Counted from the stretch's first letter, positions 19,469 to 28,847 are shown. The stretch: DNA of 64,000 bases from an uncultured Propionibacteriaceae bacterium (GCA_938012815.1 CALLVV010000003.1:1-64000); one strand, 5' to 3'. Notes: generated by a model from the sequence alone, not told the origin. A program made the numbers and translations.

Positions 19469-20782
19469 GTGTCGCATTCCCTGAATCGCCGGATCCTGGA
19501 GCTGGCCCTGCCCGCCTTCGCGGCGCTGGTCGCCCAGCCCCTGTTCGTCATGGCCGACACCGCGATCGTCGGACAGCTGGGCACGGATCCCCTGGCCGGG
19601 TTGGGGGTGGGTTCGACGCTGACCCTGGCGCTGGTCGGGGTGTTCGTATTCCTCGCCTACGGTTCCACCGCTACCGTGGCGCGCCTGGTGGGAGCGAATC
19701 GGGAGAAGGACGCGGCGGAATCCGGTGTTCAGGCCATGTGGCTGGCCCTGGTCCTCGGCGCGGTGATCGGTGTGGTTTCCTGGGGATTCGCACCGCAGCT
19801 GGCCGCTTGGCTCGGCGCCGGCGGAGCGGTCCACGAACAGGCCGTGGCCTACCTCCGCTGGTCGCTTCCGGGACTGCCCGGAATGTTCCTGGTGCTGGCG
19901 GCGACGGGGACGCTGCGTGGAATGGCGGACGGCCGCACCCCCATGGTCCTGGCGATCGGCGCCGCGGTCCTGAACCTGGTCGGGGACGTCGTCCTGGTCT
20001 TCGGCCTCGGCATGGGGATCGCGGGTTCGGGGGCCGCCACCGCGTTCGCCGAAACGCTCATGGGGTTGACGGCGGCCGGGATCGTGGCCCGCGGCGCGGC
20101 CAAGATGGGGGCGGAGCAACGTCCCCGGCTGGCGGGGATGCGGACCAGCCTGTTGGTCGGTGTTCCGTTGCTGATCCGCACCCTGGCGCTGCGCGCCGCC
20201 CTGCTGCTGACCACCTGGACGGCGGCCCGTTCGGGTGCCGTGGCCCTGGCGGCGCATCAGGTCGGGTTCACGATCTGGAGTTTCCTGCAGTACGTGTTGG
20301 ACGCCCTGGCGATCGCCGGGCAGACCCTCATCGGGCAGGCCCTCGGGGCCTCCAGGCCCGATGAGGCCCGGGCGCTGTCACGCCGCATGACCGGGTGGTC
20401 GCTCTGCGCCGGCCTTCTGCTCGGGATCGTGACCTTGCTCGTCAGAAACCCCCTGGCCGCGCTGTTCACCCCGGATCCGGGGGTGCGTGACGCGGTGGCG
20501 GCGGTGCTGGTGGTGATCGGTTGCACGCTGGTGATCGCGTCCTGGGTGACCCTGTTCGACGGGGTCCTGATCGGCGCCGGGGACGGCCCCTACCTGGCCC
20601 GCGCCAGCCTGATCACCCTGGCCGTGTACGCGCCGCTGGCACTGGCCGTGGCCCGGTTCGCCCCCGGGGGTGTGCCGGGCCTGGTCTGGCTGTGGCTGGC
20701 GTTCGCCGTCGGTTTCATGGGGGCCCGGGCCGCGACCCTGTGGTGGCGGGAACGCTCGGATGCCTGGCTCGTCACCGGCTGA
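19469..20782 (+). CDS. MATE-family multidrug/metabolite efflux protein (DinF-like)
   Basis: A 437-residue polytopic protein with about 12 membrane helices and the two-bundle MATE layout (MatE domains about 10-170 and 230-390). The opening LNRRILELALPAFAALVAQPLF and the following VMADTAIVGQLG are typical of the DinF subgroup. MATE proteins export cationic drugs and metabolites by Na+ or H+ antiport. GTG 19469 is chosen because AGGA lies seven bases upstream. The gene ends at 20782 and the next gene begins 29 bp later behind its own apparent promoter. Substrate cannot be told from sequence. Confidence 0.9.
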   Translation: MSHSLNRRILELALPAFAALVAQPLFVMADTAIVGQLGTDPLAGLGVGSTLTLALVGVFVFLAYGSTATVARLVGANREKDAAESGVQAMWLALVLGAVIGVVSWGFAPQLAAWLGAGGAVHEQAVAYLRWSLPGLPGMFLVLAATGTLRGMADGRTPMVLAIGAAVLNLVGDVVLVFGLGMGIAGSGAATAFAETLMGLTAAGIVARGAAKMGAEQRPRLAGMRTSLLVGVPLLIRTLALRAALLLTTWTAARSGAVALAAHQVGFTIWSFLQYVLDALAIAGQTLIGQALGASRPDEARALSRRMTGWSLCAGLLLGIVTLLVRNPLAALFTPDPGVRDAVAAVLVVIGCTLVIASWVTLFDGVLIGAGDGPYLARASLITLAVYAPLALAVARFAPGGVPGLVWLWLAFAVGFMGARAATLWWRERSDAWLVTG

Positions 20783-20805
20783 GATCCGGGAAAATCTCAT
20801 ACAGT
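20781..20805 (+). promoter_or_regulatory. Inverted repeat and -10 element of a leaderless promoter before the RclA-like gene
   Basis: GAGAT (20781-20785) and ATCTC (20794-20798) form an inverted repeat overlapping the MATE stop. A -10-like TACAGT at 20800-20805 lies six bases before the ATG at 20812, with no ribosome site between, which is the layout of leaderless actinobacterial mRNAs. The repeat sits where a repressor or redox sensor could block RNA polymerase. No good -35 is visible. The regulator is unknown. Confidence 0.4.
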
Positions 20806-20811
20806 GATTAC

Positions 20812-22191
20812 ATGGAAGATTCAACCAAGCCCCTGATTCTGGAGGCCGACCTCCTGGTGATCGGCTGGGGAAAGGCCGGCAAGACACTGGCCCGGGACCT
20901 CGCATCCTCTGGCAGGCGCGTGGTGCTGGTGGAACGCGACGACACCATGATCGGTGGCACCTGCATCAACGTGGCATGTGTCCCGACCAAGACCTTGGTC
21001 AATCTCGCGGAGCGACGCGGCGACCGGGAACCGGACGAGTATCTGAAGCAGGCCATCGCATCCCGGGACGCCCTCATCGACAGGCTCCGGGCCGCCAACA
21101 AGGCGATGCTCTCCAGCTTGGAGACCGTCACCCTCGTGCACGGCGAGGCCCGGTTCACCGGCCCCCGCAGAGTGCGGGTCCAGGCCGGGGAGGAGACCCT
21201 CGACATCACCGCCGGGGCTGTGGTCATCAACACCGGTACCTCCCCGCTGATGCCCGGGATCCCGGGCATCGACGGGAAATTCGTTTACGACTCCACCACC
21301 ATCCAGCACATCGCCGATGGCAAGGTTCCGCAGACCCTGACGATCGTCGGGGGCGGGTTCATCGGCCTGGAGTTCGCCAGCATGTTCGCCGCCTTCGGCT
21401 CGGCGGTACGGATCCTGGAACGCGGCCCCGTTTTCCTGCCCCGCCTCGACGACGACGTGCGCGAGGCGGTGGTGACCACCCTCACCGACCGCGGCATCGA
21501 GATCGTCACAAACGCCCCCGTCTCGGCGATCGAGGACGACGGCAGGCGGGTGATCTCCGGGGCCGGTTCCTTCGACACGGATGCTGTGCTGGTTGCGGTC
21601 GGGCGCACACCCGAGACCGCGGCCCTGGACCTGCCCGCCGCCGGGATCGCCACCGACGACCGCGGCTTCATCGTCGTCGACGACCACCTGCGTACCAGCG
21701 CCGAGGGCGTGTGGGCGGTGGGTGACGTCAACGGGGGTCCGCAGTTCACCTACGTCTCCCTCGACGACTACCGGATCGTCAAGGATCAGCTCGCCGGAAA
21801 CTCGAGGCGTTCCCGGGCGGACAGGAAAGCGATCCCGACGACCACCTTCATCACTCCCCCGCTGGCGCAGGTCGGGCTCAGCGAACGCGAGGCCACCGAG
21901 CAGGGGGTGTCCTACCTGGTGGCCTCCAAACCGGTCGCGAACATCGCGGCGATGCCGCGCCCGAAAACACTGGGTGAGACCCACGGCCTGATCAAGGTGC
22001 TGGCCGACCCGGAAACCGACGAAGTGCTCGGGGCCACGATCTTCAGCGTCGACGCGCAGGAGGTGATCAACCTGGTCGCCCTGGCCATGCGCAACAAAAT
22101 CACCGCGACCGCACTGCGCAACGGCATCTGGACCCATCCCTCCACCACGGAGGCCCTCAACGAGGTCCTGGGCGAGTTGCACGCACCCTGA
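20812..22191 (+). CDS. FAD-dependent disulfide reductase, RclA/MerA-like
   Basis: A 459-residue class I pyridine nucleotide-disulfide oxidoreductase. FAD-binding segment ADLLVIGWGKAGKTLARDLA begins near residue 12, the redox-active pair is GGTCINVACVPTK (Cys-x4-Cys near 47-52), the NAD(P)H fold is TIVGGGFIGLEFASMFAAFG near 180, and the second FAD motif is GVWAVGDVNGG. The C-terminal end WTHPSTTEALNEVL resembles RclA-type enzymes, which reduce hypothiocyanous acid, more than lipoamide dehydrogenase. No partner dehydrogenase genes are nearby, which also argues against a lipoamide role. Mercuric reductase is less likely because the C-terminal vicinal Cys pair is absent. Start is the ATG at 20812 behind a leaderless promoter. 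Confidence 0.75.
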   Translation: MEDSTKPLILEADLLVIGWGKAGKTLARDLASSGRRVVLVERDDTMIGGTCINVACVPTKTLVNLAERRGDREPDEYLKQAIASRDALIDRLRAANKAMLSSLETVTLVHGEARFTGPRRVRVQAGEETLDITAGAVVINTGTSPLMPGIPGIDGKFVYDSTTIQHIADGKVPQTLTIVGGGFIGLEFASMFAAFGSAVRILERGPVFLPRLDDDVREAVVTTLTDRGIEIVTNAPVSAIEDDGRRVISGAGSFDTDAVLVAVGRTPETAALDLPAAGIATDDRGFIVVDDHLRTSAEGVWAVGDVNGGPQFTYVSLDDYRIVKDQLAGNSRRSRADRKAIPTTTFITPPLAQVGLSEREATEQGVSYLVASKPVANIAAMPRPKTLGETHGLIKVLADPETDEVLGATIFSVDAQEVINLVALAMRNKITATALRNGIWTHPSTTEALNEVLGELHAP

Positions 22192-22203
22192 CCGGGACAC
22201 GAT

Positions 22204-22240
22204 GAGGGGGGGCGGGTCCTGACCGGGACCCGCCCCCCTC
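22204..22240. terminator. Bidirectional hairpin terminator between convergent genes
   Basis: A G-rich arm at 22204-22219 pairs with a C-rich arm at 22226-22240 (15 pairs with one bulged G) around a 6-base loop. It sits between the reductase stop (22191, plus) and the permease stop (22258, minus), so it probably ends both transcripts. There is no long U tract, as is common in actinobacteria. Confidence 0.75.
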
Positions 22241-22257
22241 ACGCGTGATTCAGGGAA

Positions 22258-23718
22258 TCACCGCCTTCCTAGCGGAGCCGTCCTCCGGCGACGGGCCCTG
22301 TGGAAGAAGTAGCAGAAGATGATGATGACGAACCAGATCGGGGTGATGATCACGGCCGTCCTCTGCTCGCCTTCCTCCAAGCAGAGAATGTACACACTGA
22401 CCGCGAAGAAGATGAGCACCATCCAGGCCGTGAAGACACCGCCGGGCATCTTGTAGGTGGACCTGGCATGCAATTCGGGATGCTTCTTCCGGTAGACGAG
22501 GTAGCACACGACGATCAGCGCCCAGATGAACAGGAACAAAACAGATGCGGCCGTGGTCACCAGATCGAATGCCGCGCCGACGCTGTCCTGTCCATCCTCC
22601 CCCTTCGGCATGTACTGGAATATCACGCCGCTCAGCAGCAACAGGCAGGAGCAAATGAGGGCATTCTGGGGAACCTTGCGCTTGGACAGCCTTCCGAGGA
22701 CTTCCGGTGCCTGCCCGTCCTCCGCCAGCCCGTACATCATGCGGGAGGTGGAGAAGAGACCCGAGTTGTCGGAGGAGGCCGCGGCTGTCAGCAGAACGAA
22801 GTTCATCACCGACGCGGCTGCCCCGAAACCGGCCAGATCGAACAGCGCGGTGAAGGGACTGTTGCCCGGATCAACGGCTTCCCAGGGAATGACCACACAG
22901 ATGGCGGCCAGGGCCAGCACGTAGAACAGGGCGAGCCGCACGGGGATGGCGTTGATGGCCTTGGGCAGGTTGCGCTCAGGGTTGTGGGTCTCGGCCGCTG
23001 CGGTGCCGACCACCTCGAGGCCTACGAAAGCGAAGAAGGCGATCTGGAAACCGGCGAGGAAACCCTCAAAACCGTTCGGGAAGAAGCCTCCGTTGTTCCA
23101 CAGGTTCTCGACGGCCACAGGCCCGTGTTGCGTGACGAAACCGGAGAAGAGCAGGCTGGCGGCGACGAGGAGGAGCGCACCGACCGCGACCAGTTTGATC
23201 AGGGCGAACCAGAACTCCGCCTCACCGAAGTACTTGACCGCCACCACGTTCAGGACGAACAGCACCACCACCAGCACGGTGGCCGGGATGATGGGTGGAA
23301 AATCATCTCCCCACCAGTACCGGGCATACTTGGTGATCGCCGACAGGTCCCCCATGGCTGCCACGATCCACCCGAACCAGTAGGTCCATCCGGCAATGAA
23401 TCCGCCCGCCGGCCCGAGAATGTCCTCGGCTATGTCACGGAAAGATTTGTACTTCAGGTTCGACAGGAGCATCTCGCCCATGGCCCGCATCATGAAGTAC
23501 AGGAAGAAACCGACCACGGCGTAGACCAGCATGCTGGAGGGGCCCGCTGCATGAATGGTCTTGCTGGACCCCATGAACATACCGGTGCCGATGGCGCCGC
23601 CCAGAGCCATCAGCTGCAGGTGACGGTTGCTCAGGCCGCGCTGCAGCCCCTGCCCGTCCTCGTTGACATCGCCCTCGACCACTACGTCGTTGGGCGCATC
23701 ATTCGGGGGGTTACTCAT
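22258..23718 (-). CDS. APC-family amino acid permease, probably for ornithine or a related amino acid
   Basis: A 486-residue transporter with 12 predicted membrane helices. The consensus GLSNRHLQLMALGGAIGTGMF at about 29-49 opens the amino-acid permease fold, and FQIAFFAFVGLEVVGTAAAET at about 240-260 is the unwound helix-6 region of the CycA/GabP/AnsP group. It is the last gene of the ornithine operon, 74 bp after orr, with its own good AGGAG site. Uptake of ornithine, or exchange with the product alanine, is the natural inference. The comparable clostridial cluster, as I recall it, has an NhaC-like antiporter at this end, so the transporter appears to be a replacement. Substrate is not proven. 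Confidence 0.85.
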   Translation of the reverse strand: MSNPPNDAPNDVVVEGDVNEDGQGLQRGLSNRHLQLMALGGAIGTGMFMGSSKTIHAAGPSSMLVYAVVGFFLYFMMRAMGEMLLSNLKYKSFRDIAEDILGPAGGFIAGWTYWFGWIVAAMGDLSAITKYARYWWGDDFPPIIPATVLVVVLFVLNVVAVKYFGEAEFWFALIKLVAVGALLLVAASLLFSGFVTQHGPVAVENLWNNGGFFPNGFEGFLAGFQIAFFAFVGLEVVGTAAAETHNPERNLPKAINAIPVRLALFYVLALAAICVVIPWEAVDPGNSPFTALFDLAGFGAAASVMNFVLLTAAASSDNSGLFSTSRMMYGLAEDGQAPEVLGRLSKRKVPQNALICSCLLLLSGVIFQYMPKGEDGQDSVGAAFDLVTTAASVLFLFIWALIVVCYLVYRKKHPELHARSTYKMPGGVFTAWMVLIFFAVSVYILCLEEGEQRTAVIITPIWFVIIIFCYFFHRARRRRTAPLGRR

Positions 23719-23755
23719 CTGGGAACTCCTTCGTTCTGTGTTGAGGTCTCGTCAA

Positions 23756-23783
23756 CCGCCCGGGCAGAACCGGTCCCGGGCGG
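23756..23783 (-). terminator. Intercistronic hairpin between orr and the permease gene
   Basis: CCGCCCGGG (23756-23764) and CCCGGGCGG (23775-23783) form a perfect 9-bp stem with a 10-base loop in the only sizeable gap of the ornithine operon. Without a U tract it may be a partial terminator, attenuator or mRNA stabiliser that sets lower permease expression. Function is inferred. Confidence 0.45.
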
Positions 23784-23792
23784 CGATTCTGT

Positions 23793-24875
23793 TCACGGTC
23801 TTCCGGTGGCCATTTTCCGGACGTGGGGGGAGGTGCTGGCGGACAGCAGGCCCCCGTAGCTGGGCAGGAACCTGACCTCGGAACCCACCCTCACCGGGGT
23901 TTCGGCGTCGGTGACGTCGATGATCAGGTGATCACTGCTGGCACCCAGCACCTCGATGCCCGGATCCACCGGCTCGATGGCCTCCGGGGCGGCGTCCTGG
24001 CGGCCGAGGTCGCAGATGGCGCGCAACCTCAGCCCCCGGTCGGTGAAGTGCGTGGTGTTGCCGAAGGCATCCTGCCCGGTCCGGCCGATCGGAACCGACG
24101 GTTTGCGTTGCAGCTCAATGATCCCACCGACCAGCTCCACAGTGTCCTGCCGGGTCCCGGGCCAGGGCGAACGGTCCAGGACGTTGCGACCCAGGATGAT
24201 CGCCTCGCCGATGCGCAGGTTGTTGATGCCTGCGGGCATTTCCCCGCTGGCCAGCAGCGGAAGGTTCGCACTGTTCCCTCCGGAGACCAGATCCAGCGGA
24301 TGCCCGGTGGCGGTGCGGCACTCGTCCCTGATAGTGACGAGCATCTCCATCTTCTCGCGGGTGGGAATCACCCCTCCGAAGCAGGCGAGGTTGGTTCCCA
24401 GACCCACCACCTCGAGGTGGGGCAGCCGGGCGATCCGGCTCACCTCCTCGACAGCCCGGTCCGGCCACACGCCCTCCCGCAGGTCACCGACATCAACCAT
24501 CATCACGACCTTGTGGCGCACCCCGGCCATTCCTGCGGCGTTCGAGAGCGCCTCCGCGGTCTCGTGCGAGGAGATGAGGGTGTGATCGGCCCAGCGCACG
24601 GCCTCCGCTGCGTTGCCGGGGGTCGGGGCCCGCAGCAGCATGGTCGGCAGGTCCAGACCCGCCTCCGCTATCCGTTTCAGGTTGTCGATCCGCGAATCGG
24701 CCAGCATCACACAACCCGACCCCTCCAGCGCCCGCAGCAGCGCGGGATGGGCCTGCATGACCTTGGTGACCGCCGCCACCCGGATTCCCTGCGCACCGCA
24801 CTGGAAGATCACGGCGGAGGCGTTGTGGGCGATCCGGTCGATGTGGATCTCCAGTCTCGGGGTTTCCACGTTCAT
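23793..24875 (-). CDS. orr: Ornithine racemase, PLP-dependent (alanine racemase N-terminal family)
   Basis: A 360-residue fold-III PLP enzyme. The Schiff-base Lys is expected at residue 38 in IRVAAVTKVMQAHPA; further barrel motifs include VVMMVDVGDLREG, GLGTNLACFGG and VSGGNSANLP. It converts L-ornithine to D-ornithine, the substrate of the aminomutase encoded upstream in the same operon. The family (Orr of Clostridium sticklandii, YhfX-like) is shorter than catabolic alanine racemase and lacks a separate C-terminal Tyr domain, which fits here. Its ATG overlaps the mutL-like stop by 4 bp (ATGA). Context makes the ornithine assignment much stronger than sequence alone. Confidence 0.85.
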   Translation of the reverse strand: MNVETPRLEIHIDRIAHNASAVIFQCGAQGIRVAAVTKVMQAHPALLRALEGSGCVMLADSRIDNLKRIAEAGLDLPTMLLRAPTPGNAAEAVRWADHTLISSHETAEALSNAAGMAGVRHKVVMMVDVGDLREGVWPDRAVEEVSRIARLPHLEVVGLGTNLACFGGVIPTREKMEMLVTIRDECRTATGHPLDLVSGGNSANLPLLASGEMPAGINNLRIGEAIILGRNVLDRSPWPGTRQDTVELVGGIIELQRKPSVPIGRTGQDAFGNTTHFTDRGLRLRAICDLGRQDAAPEAIEPVDPGIEVLGASSDHLIIDVTDAETPVRVGSEVRFLPSYGGLLSASTSPHVRKMATGRP

Positions 24876-26239
24876 CCTTCCGGGGTTTCGTCTTCGATTG
24901 GTTCGGGCAGTTCCCCCACCTCGCCGGCCACCCAGTCCCGGAAGGTCGCGGCGACCTCGTCGCGGTAGACCTGCGCCAGGGTTCCCAACGCGGAGAACCG
25001 GTAGTCGCGGTCGATCAGGATGCGCGCCTCGGGTGGTGGCAGCAGCCGGGCGCCCGCGCCGAGGCGGATCCGCCCGAGGATCTCGTCCCCGCCGGGAATC
25101 CTGGTCAACGCGCCCCCGGTGCCGATGATCCAGCGGATCGCGGTCAGGTCCTTGCCGCGGACGATCTGTTTCTTGCCCGTTGGGGTGAACAGATCGCTGA
25201 CGGATCCGACGTGCCTGCGGATCCCGACCTCGACGGCGCGGGCGGCCAGCCAGCGGGTGACGTCCTCCTCCTTCTCGTCGGAGGGAATGGCCCGCAGGTA
25301 CTCGAGCCGCTCCTCGTCGCCGGTCTCGCCCGACATCGCCGCCACCTGGCGGGCGTTGACGAAGACGCCGAGGTCACCCTCGACGGTGCGCTTGGCCCGG
25401 GGTTCGGGGTCGATGCTGTGGCTGGTCCACTCGGCCGAGCCGTCGGTGACGCTGTGGATATCGGTGGTCGCGCCGCCGACGTCGATCACCAAGGCGTCGC
25501 CGAGGGTGTCCGCGAAGATCTCGGCGGCCAACAGCACCGCACCGGGGGTGGGCAGGATCTCGAATCCGGAGAGCTCCGTCAGCTTGGCCATCCCCGGGGC
25601 CTTGACGATGTGCTGGTTGAAGACCTCGTGGATCAGTTTGCGCACCGGCTCGATCTGGAGCACGTCCACGTCGGGAAAGACGTTGTCGGCGCACATCAAC
25701 TCCACGTCGTTGCGGGCGAAGACGTCCTGCACCCGGCGCCGCACGGCAATGTTCCCGGCGTAGATCACCGGAGCTTTCAGCCCGGATTCCGCGATCATCC
25801 GAGCATTGTCCACCACGATTCGTTTCTCGCCGTAGTCCACTCCCCCGGCGAGCAGGACGATGTTGGGGTTCGCCTCGACGAGATCCTCCACGTCCCAGGA
25901 ATCGATCGCCCCGACCGTGGTCAGTCCGACGATCGCCCCCGCACCGAGGGCCGCTTCCCGGGCGGCGCGGGCCGTCATCCCCTGGGTGAGTCCGTGGACG
26001 CTCATCTTCAGCCCGCCCGCGGCGGAGCTGTTGACGAAGACCTGCGTCGTGTCGATCTCGATGCCGGAGGTCTTCCGCATCTCGTCGATCGCCGCGTCGA
26101 CGCCGATCTTCACGTCCCCCTGGGCGACGGAGGTCGGGGCGAACCCCTGGCCGATGTGCCGGAACCTTCCGTCCTCCAGCGAGAAGGCGTTCGCCTTCGT
26201 GATGGTGGACCCGATCTCAAGGGTGGTGACGACCCGCAT
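24872..26239 (-). CDS. GlmL/MutL-family ATPase, chaperone of the B12 aminomutase
   Basis: A 455-residue member of the ASKHA (actin/Hsp70-like) GlmL/MutL family. Seen: phosphate-1-like TTLEIGSTITKANAFSL at 5-21, GAIVGLTTVGAID and LLAGGVDYGEKRI near 110-150, and phosphate-2-like VIDVGGATTDIHSV near 245. GlmL proteins accompany glutamate mutase and ornithine aminomutase and are thought to reactivate or load the adenosylcobalamin enzyme; they are not related to DNA mismatch-repair MutL. It lies between oraE (8 bp upstream) and orr (overlap), the same slot as in clostridial clusters. Start is the ATG at 26239. Confidence 0.88.
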   Translation of the reverse strand: MRVVTTLEIGSTITKANAFSLEDGRFRHIGQGFAPTSVAQGDVKIGVDAAIDEMRKTSGIEIDTTQVFVNSSAAGGLKMSVHGLTQGMTARAAREAALGAGAIVGLTTVGAIDSWDVEDLVEANPNIVLLAGGVDYGEKRIVVDNARMIAESGLKAPVIYAGNIAVRRRVQDVFARNDVELMCADNVFPDVDVLQIEPVRKLIHEVFNQHIVKAPGMAKLTELSGFEILPTPGAVLLAAEIFADTLGDALVIDVGGATTDIHSVTDGSAEWTSHSIDPEPRAKRTVEGDLGVFVNARQVAAMSGETGDEERLEYLRAIPSDEKEEDVTRWLAARAVEVGIRRHVGSVSDLFTPTGKKQIVRGKDLTAIRWIIGTGGALTRIPGGDEILGRIRLGAGARLLPPPEARILIDRDYRFSALGTLAQVYRDEVAATFRDWVAGEVGELPEPIEDETPEG

Positions 26240-26247
26240 CGCTCACC

Positions 26248-28467
26248 TCACCCGACCTTTTCCTGTTCGCGGCCACGCATGGTGCGCACGATCGCATCGA
26301 GCACGTCGATGCCCTTGGTGCCGCGGCCGAAGGTGGCATCCAGGCCGGTCTCGGCGGCCATGTCGCGGCTTACCTGCGTGCCGCCGGCGATCAGCACCTT
26401 CTCGTCGCGGATGCCGCGTTCCTTGGTCAGCTCGGCAAGTTTCTTCATCATCGTGCGGTGAACCTCGTTGTGGCTGATGACCGTGGAGATCAGGATCGCG
26501 TCCGAGCCCGACTCGATGGCCGCATCCACCATCTTCTCGACGGGAACCGAGGTCCCGAGGTAGTGGTACTTCACACCATACTTCTCGAGGCCACCGTGCT
26601 TGATGTCGAGGATCTCGCGCATGCCGACGCTGTGCTCGTCCTCACCGACGGTGCCGGCCACGACGGTGATCTCGTGGTCGCTGACGAACTGGCGCAACTC
26701 CTCCTCGGGAAGCAGCTCGATCTTCTCCGGGATGGTCAGCTCGGTCTTGTCGACATCGAAACCGACATGCCCCTTCACCTCGACGAAGCATCCCTCGGCG
26801 GGCTGCAGCACCTGGAGGTTGACGACCTCGGGGTCGCTCAGCCCCATGCGCTTGGCCATCTCGAGGGCCGCCTCGACGGCGATCTCGGCCCGTTCGGGGA
26901 TCATCAGCTCCACCAGGGCCACACCGTCACCGGCCCATTCGGCCTCGGGCCGCAGCAGGTTCCCGGAGCGGTACTCGCGGGTCCGTTCGAGCCGTTTGTG
27001 GGCACTGTCCTCCGGGTCGAGTTCGTCGATGTAGACGATCTTCTCCGGATCGCAGAGGGTGCAACCGTCGATCAGGTCACAGGCCTTGCCCACCCCGTCG
27101 GGCAGGTTGTTGTTGCCGAAGTGGTCGCACACCGGCGCCAGGTAGTCGGGGTCGCGTTCGATCACGGTGCCCACCGAGATACCACCGTCCCCGTCGCGGG
27201 CGATGCCATCATGGTTGCGTTCCGGGAATTCGGCGGAGTCGACGAAGAAGCCCTGCTCCACGGCCGCGAAGTAGCCGCCCGCGTGCAGCATCTCGGCGAG
27301 GAAGCCGATCGCGCGTTCCTTGAGGTCGCGCACCATCCCGCCCAGCGGGCCCTCCCGGTTGAGGGTAAGCAGTTCCTTGATGCCGTCCAGGGCCGCCCAG
27401 GTCTGCTTGACGGTTTGCACGCCACGCACCGAGTTGTAGTGCCAGGGCAGGTTGCGTCCCTCGTCGGGGGTGATGGTGCTCTGGATGTCTGCGCTGGTGA
27501 GCATGGAGATCATCGTGTCGATCACGTGCAGGCGGATCGCCTCGTTGATGTCGGACTCGATGTAGCGGGTGTTCTGCTGGGCGCGCATCTTGTACTCGGA
27601 GAAGAAGTCGCGCAGCGCGACCGCGTAGGGCAGGTCGAACCACAGCTTCGGGGTCGGCGGGGCGCTCGGCGGCACCGTCGAGAGCCCGATGAGGTCCTTG
27701 GGCATCCCGACCATGACGGAGAAGGCGGAGTTCAGGCCGTGCTGGACCATGAGCTCGGGCATCACCTTCCAGCCCTGGCGGGCGGTGGCGTTGGCGTTGT
27801 GGGCGCCGTCGATCTGGAAGATCCGGGCCCCGGTCATGACCTTCTTGGCCTCACCCGCGTCGACGTAGCTGCGGTAGGCGTTGATGTTGCGGTAGAGCAC
27901 GTTGTACTGCGGGTCCTGGTGGGCACCGTTGACACCCTCCTCCGCGAACAGCACCGCGACCTCGGGGCCCGCCACGCCGGAGACGTAGCTGTGGAAGTTG
28001 ATCGGGCGGCCCACCTCGTCTTCGATCAGGTCGCAGGCCTTGCGGCTGGCGCGCAGCTGCTTGCGGGTGATCGGCACACCACCGATGCCCTCGGGGGTTC
28101 CCTCCATCAGGCCGTCGATGTGGCTCTGCCCGGTGGTGCGGATCACCATGATGTGGTCGGCGCCGTTCCAGGCCGCCATCCGCATGCGGCGGATGTCGTC
28201 CTCGAAATGCCCGGAGGCGATCTCGGAGGTCACCACCGGGGCCGGCTGCGGGTCGATGCCCTCGAAGTACTTCGCGGTGGGCATCGGGACGCTGTTCTTC
28301 AGCGGCTCCGACATGTCCCTGAAGTGGAATCCCGCCATGTCGACACCGCCCTCGGGCACGGTGCGCCAGGTCCAGCCCTTGCGCGGCGGATGGTAGTTCT
28401 CCAGACCCTCGAGGATCTCCTCCACGTTGATCTTGGTGTTCGGATCCAGCTTGTCGGTCACGCTCAC
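26248..28467 (-). CDS. oraE: D-ornithine 4,5-aminomutase, large (E) subunit
   Basis: A 739-residue adenosylcobalamin- and PLP-dependent radical enzyme subunit. A TIM-barrel region occupies most of the first 550 residues. The C-terminal Rossmann domain has the base-off cobalamin motif DEHSVG (D610, cobalt-ligand H612), and Lys623 lies 11 residues after that His, the same spacing as the PLP-binding Lys629 and His618 in the Clostridium sticklandii enzyme. Later motifs ILISTVISHNE and IAGGTQV complete the B12 fold. It moves the terminal amino group of D-ornithine to give 2,4-diaminopentanoate. The start is GTG at 28467, overlapping the oraS stop (GTGA). The length equals the family norm. Confidence 0.95.
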   Translation of the reverse strand: MSVTDKLDPNTKINVEEILEGLENYHPPRKGWTWRTVPEGGVDMAGFHFRDMSEPLKNSVPMPTAKYFEGIDPQPAPVVTSEIASGHFEDDIRRMRMAAWNGADHIMVIRTTGQSHIDGLMEGTPEGIGGVPITRKQLRASRKACDLIEDEVGRPINFHSYVSGVAGPEVAVLFAEEGVNGAHQDPQYNVLYRNINAYRSYVDAGEAKKVMTGARIFQIDGAHNANATARQGWKVMPELMVQHGLNSAFSVMVGMPKDLIGLSTVPPSAPPTPKLWFDLPYAVALRDFFSEYKMRAQQNTRYIESDINEAIRLHVIDTMISMLTSADIQSTITPDEGRNLPWHYNSVRGVQTVKQTWAALDGIKELLTLNREGPLGGMVRDLKERAIGFLAEMLHAGGYFAAVEQGFFVDSAEFPERNHDGIARDGDGGISVGTVIERDPDYLAPVCDHFGNNNLPDGVGKACDLIDGCTLCDPEKIVYIDELDPEDSAHKRLERTREYRSGNLLRPEAEWAGDGVALVELMIPERAEIAVEAALEMAKRMGLSDPEVVNLQVLQPAEGCFVEVKGHVGFDVDKTELTIPEKIELLPEEELRQFVSDHEITVVAGTVGEDEHSVGMREILDIKHGGLEKYGVKYHYLGTSVPVEKMVDAAIESGSDAILISTVISHNEVHRTMMKKLAELTKERGIRDEKVLIAGGTQVSRDMAAETGLDATFGRGTKGIDVLDAIVRTMRGREQEKVG

Positions 28468-28832
28468 TTCTCCTCGAAGAGCCCGGCCATCACGGCCGGA
28501 TCGTCGGCGATGGCGGCGGCGGCCGCCCGGATGTCAATTCCGTCGCGCCTGGACAGGCGCAGCACCACGTGCCCCGCTCCCTTGCCCAGCAGCCCGGCGT
28601 TCAGCACGTTCTCGACCACGGCGTGCGTGGTGACCGAGTCGATGCCCATGCGCAGCAGCACCGACCGTTCGATCGACGGCGTGGTGTGGGTGCGCGCCAG
28701 CTCCACCACCGGCTCCATCACCTGGTGGCACAGCTCCCAGAACCTGGCCTTGAGAGTCTCGTCGTCCATGCCCGCCAGTTCGGAACGCAATTTCTCGAAG
28801 CGGTCGATCCGCTCCTGTTCCTCGGTGTTCAT
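28464..28832 (-). CDS. oraS: D-ornithine 4,5-aminomutase, small (S) subunit
   Basis: A 122-residue, mainly alpha-helical protein, full length for OraS. Features include RFEKLRSELAGMDDETLKARFWEL at the start and ERSVLLRMGIDSVTTHAVVE followed by GKGAGHVVLRL, typical of the subunit that supports the PLP/B12 large subunit. Two ATG codons are adjacent (28835 and 28832); the GGAAGGA site suits the second better. The gene is tightly coupled to oraE by a 4-bp overlap, as expected for a stoichiometric complex. Confidence 0.92.
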   Translation of the reverse strand: MNTEEQERIDRFEKLRSELAGMDDETLKARFWELCHQVMEPVVELARTHTTPSIERSVLLRMGIDSVTTHAVVENVLNAGLLGKGAGHVVLRLSRRDGIDIRAAAAAIADDPAVMAGLFEEK

Positions 28833-28847
28833 CATCGTCCTTCCTGT

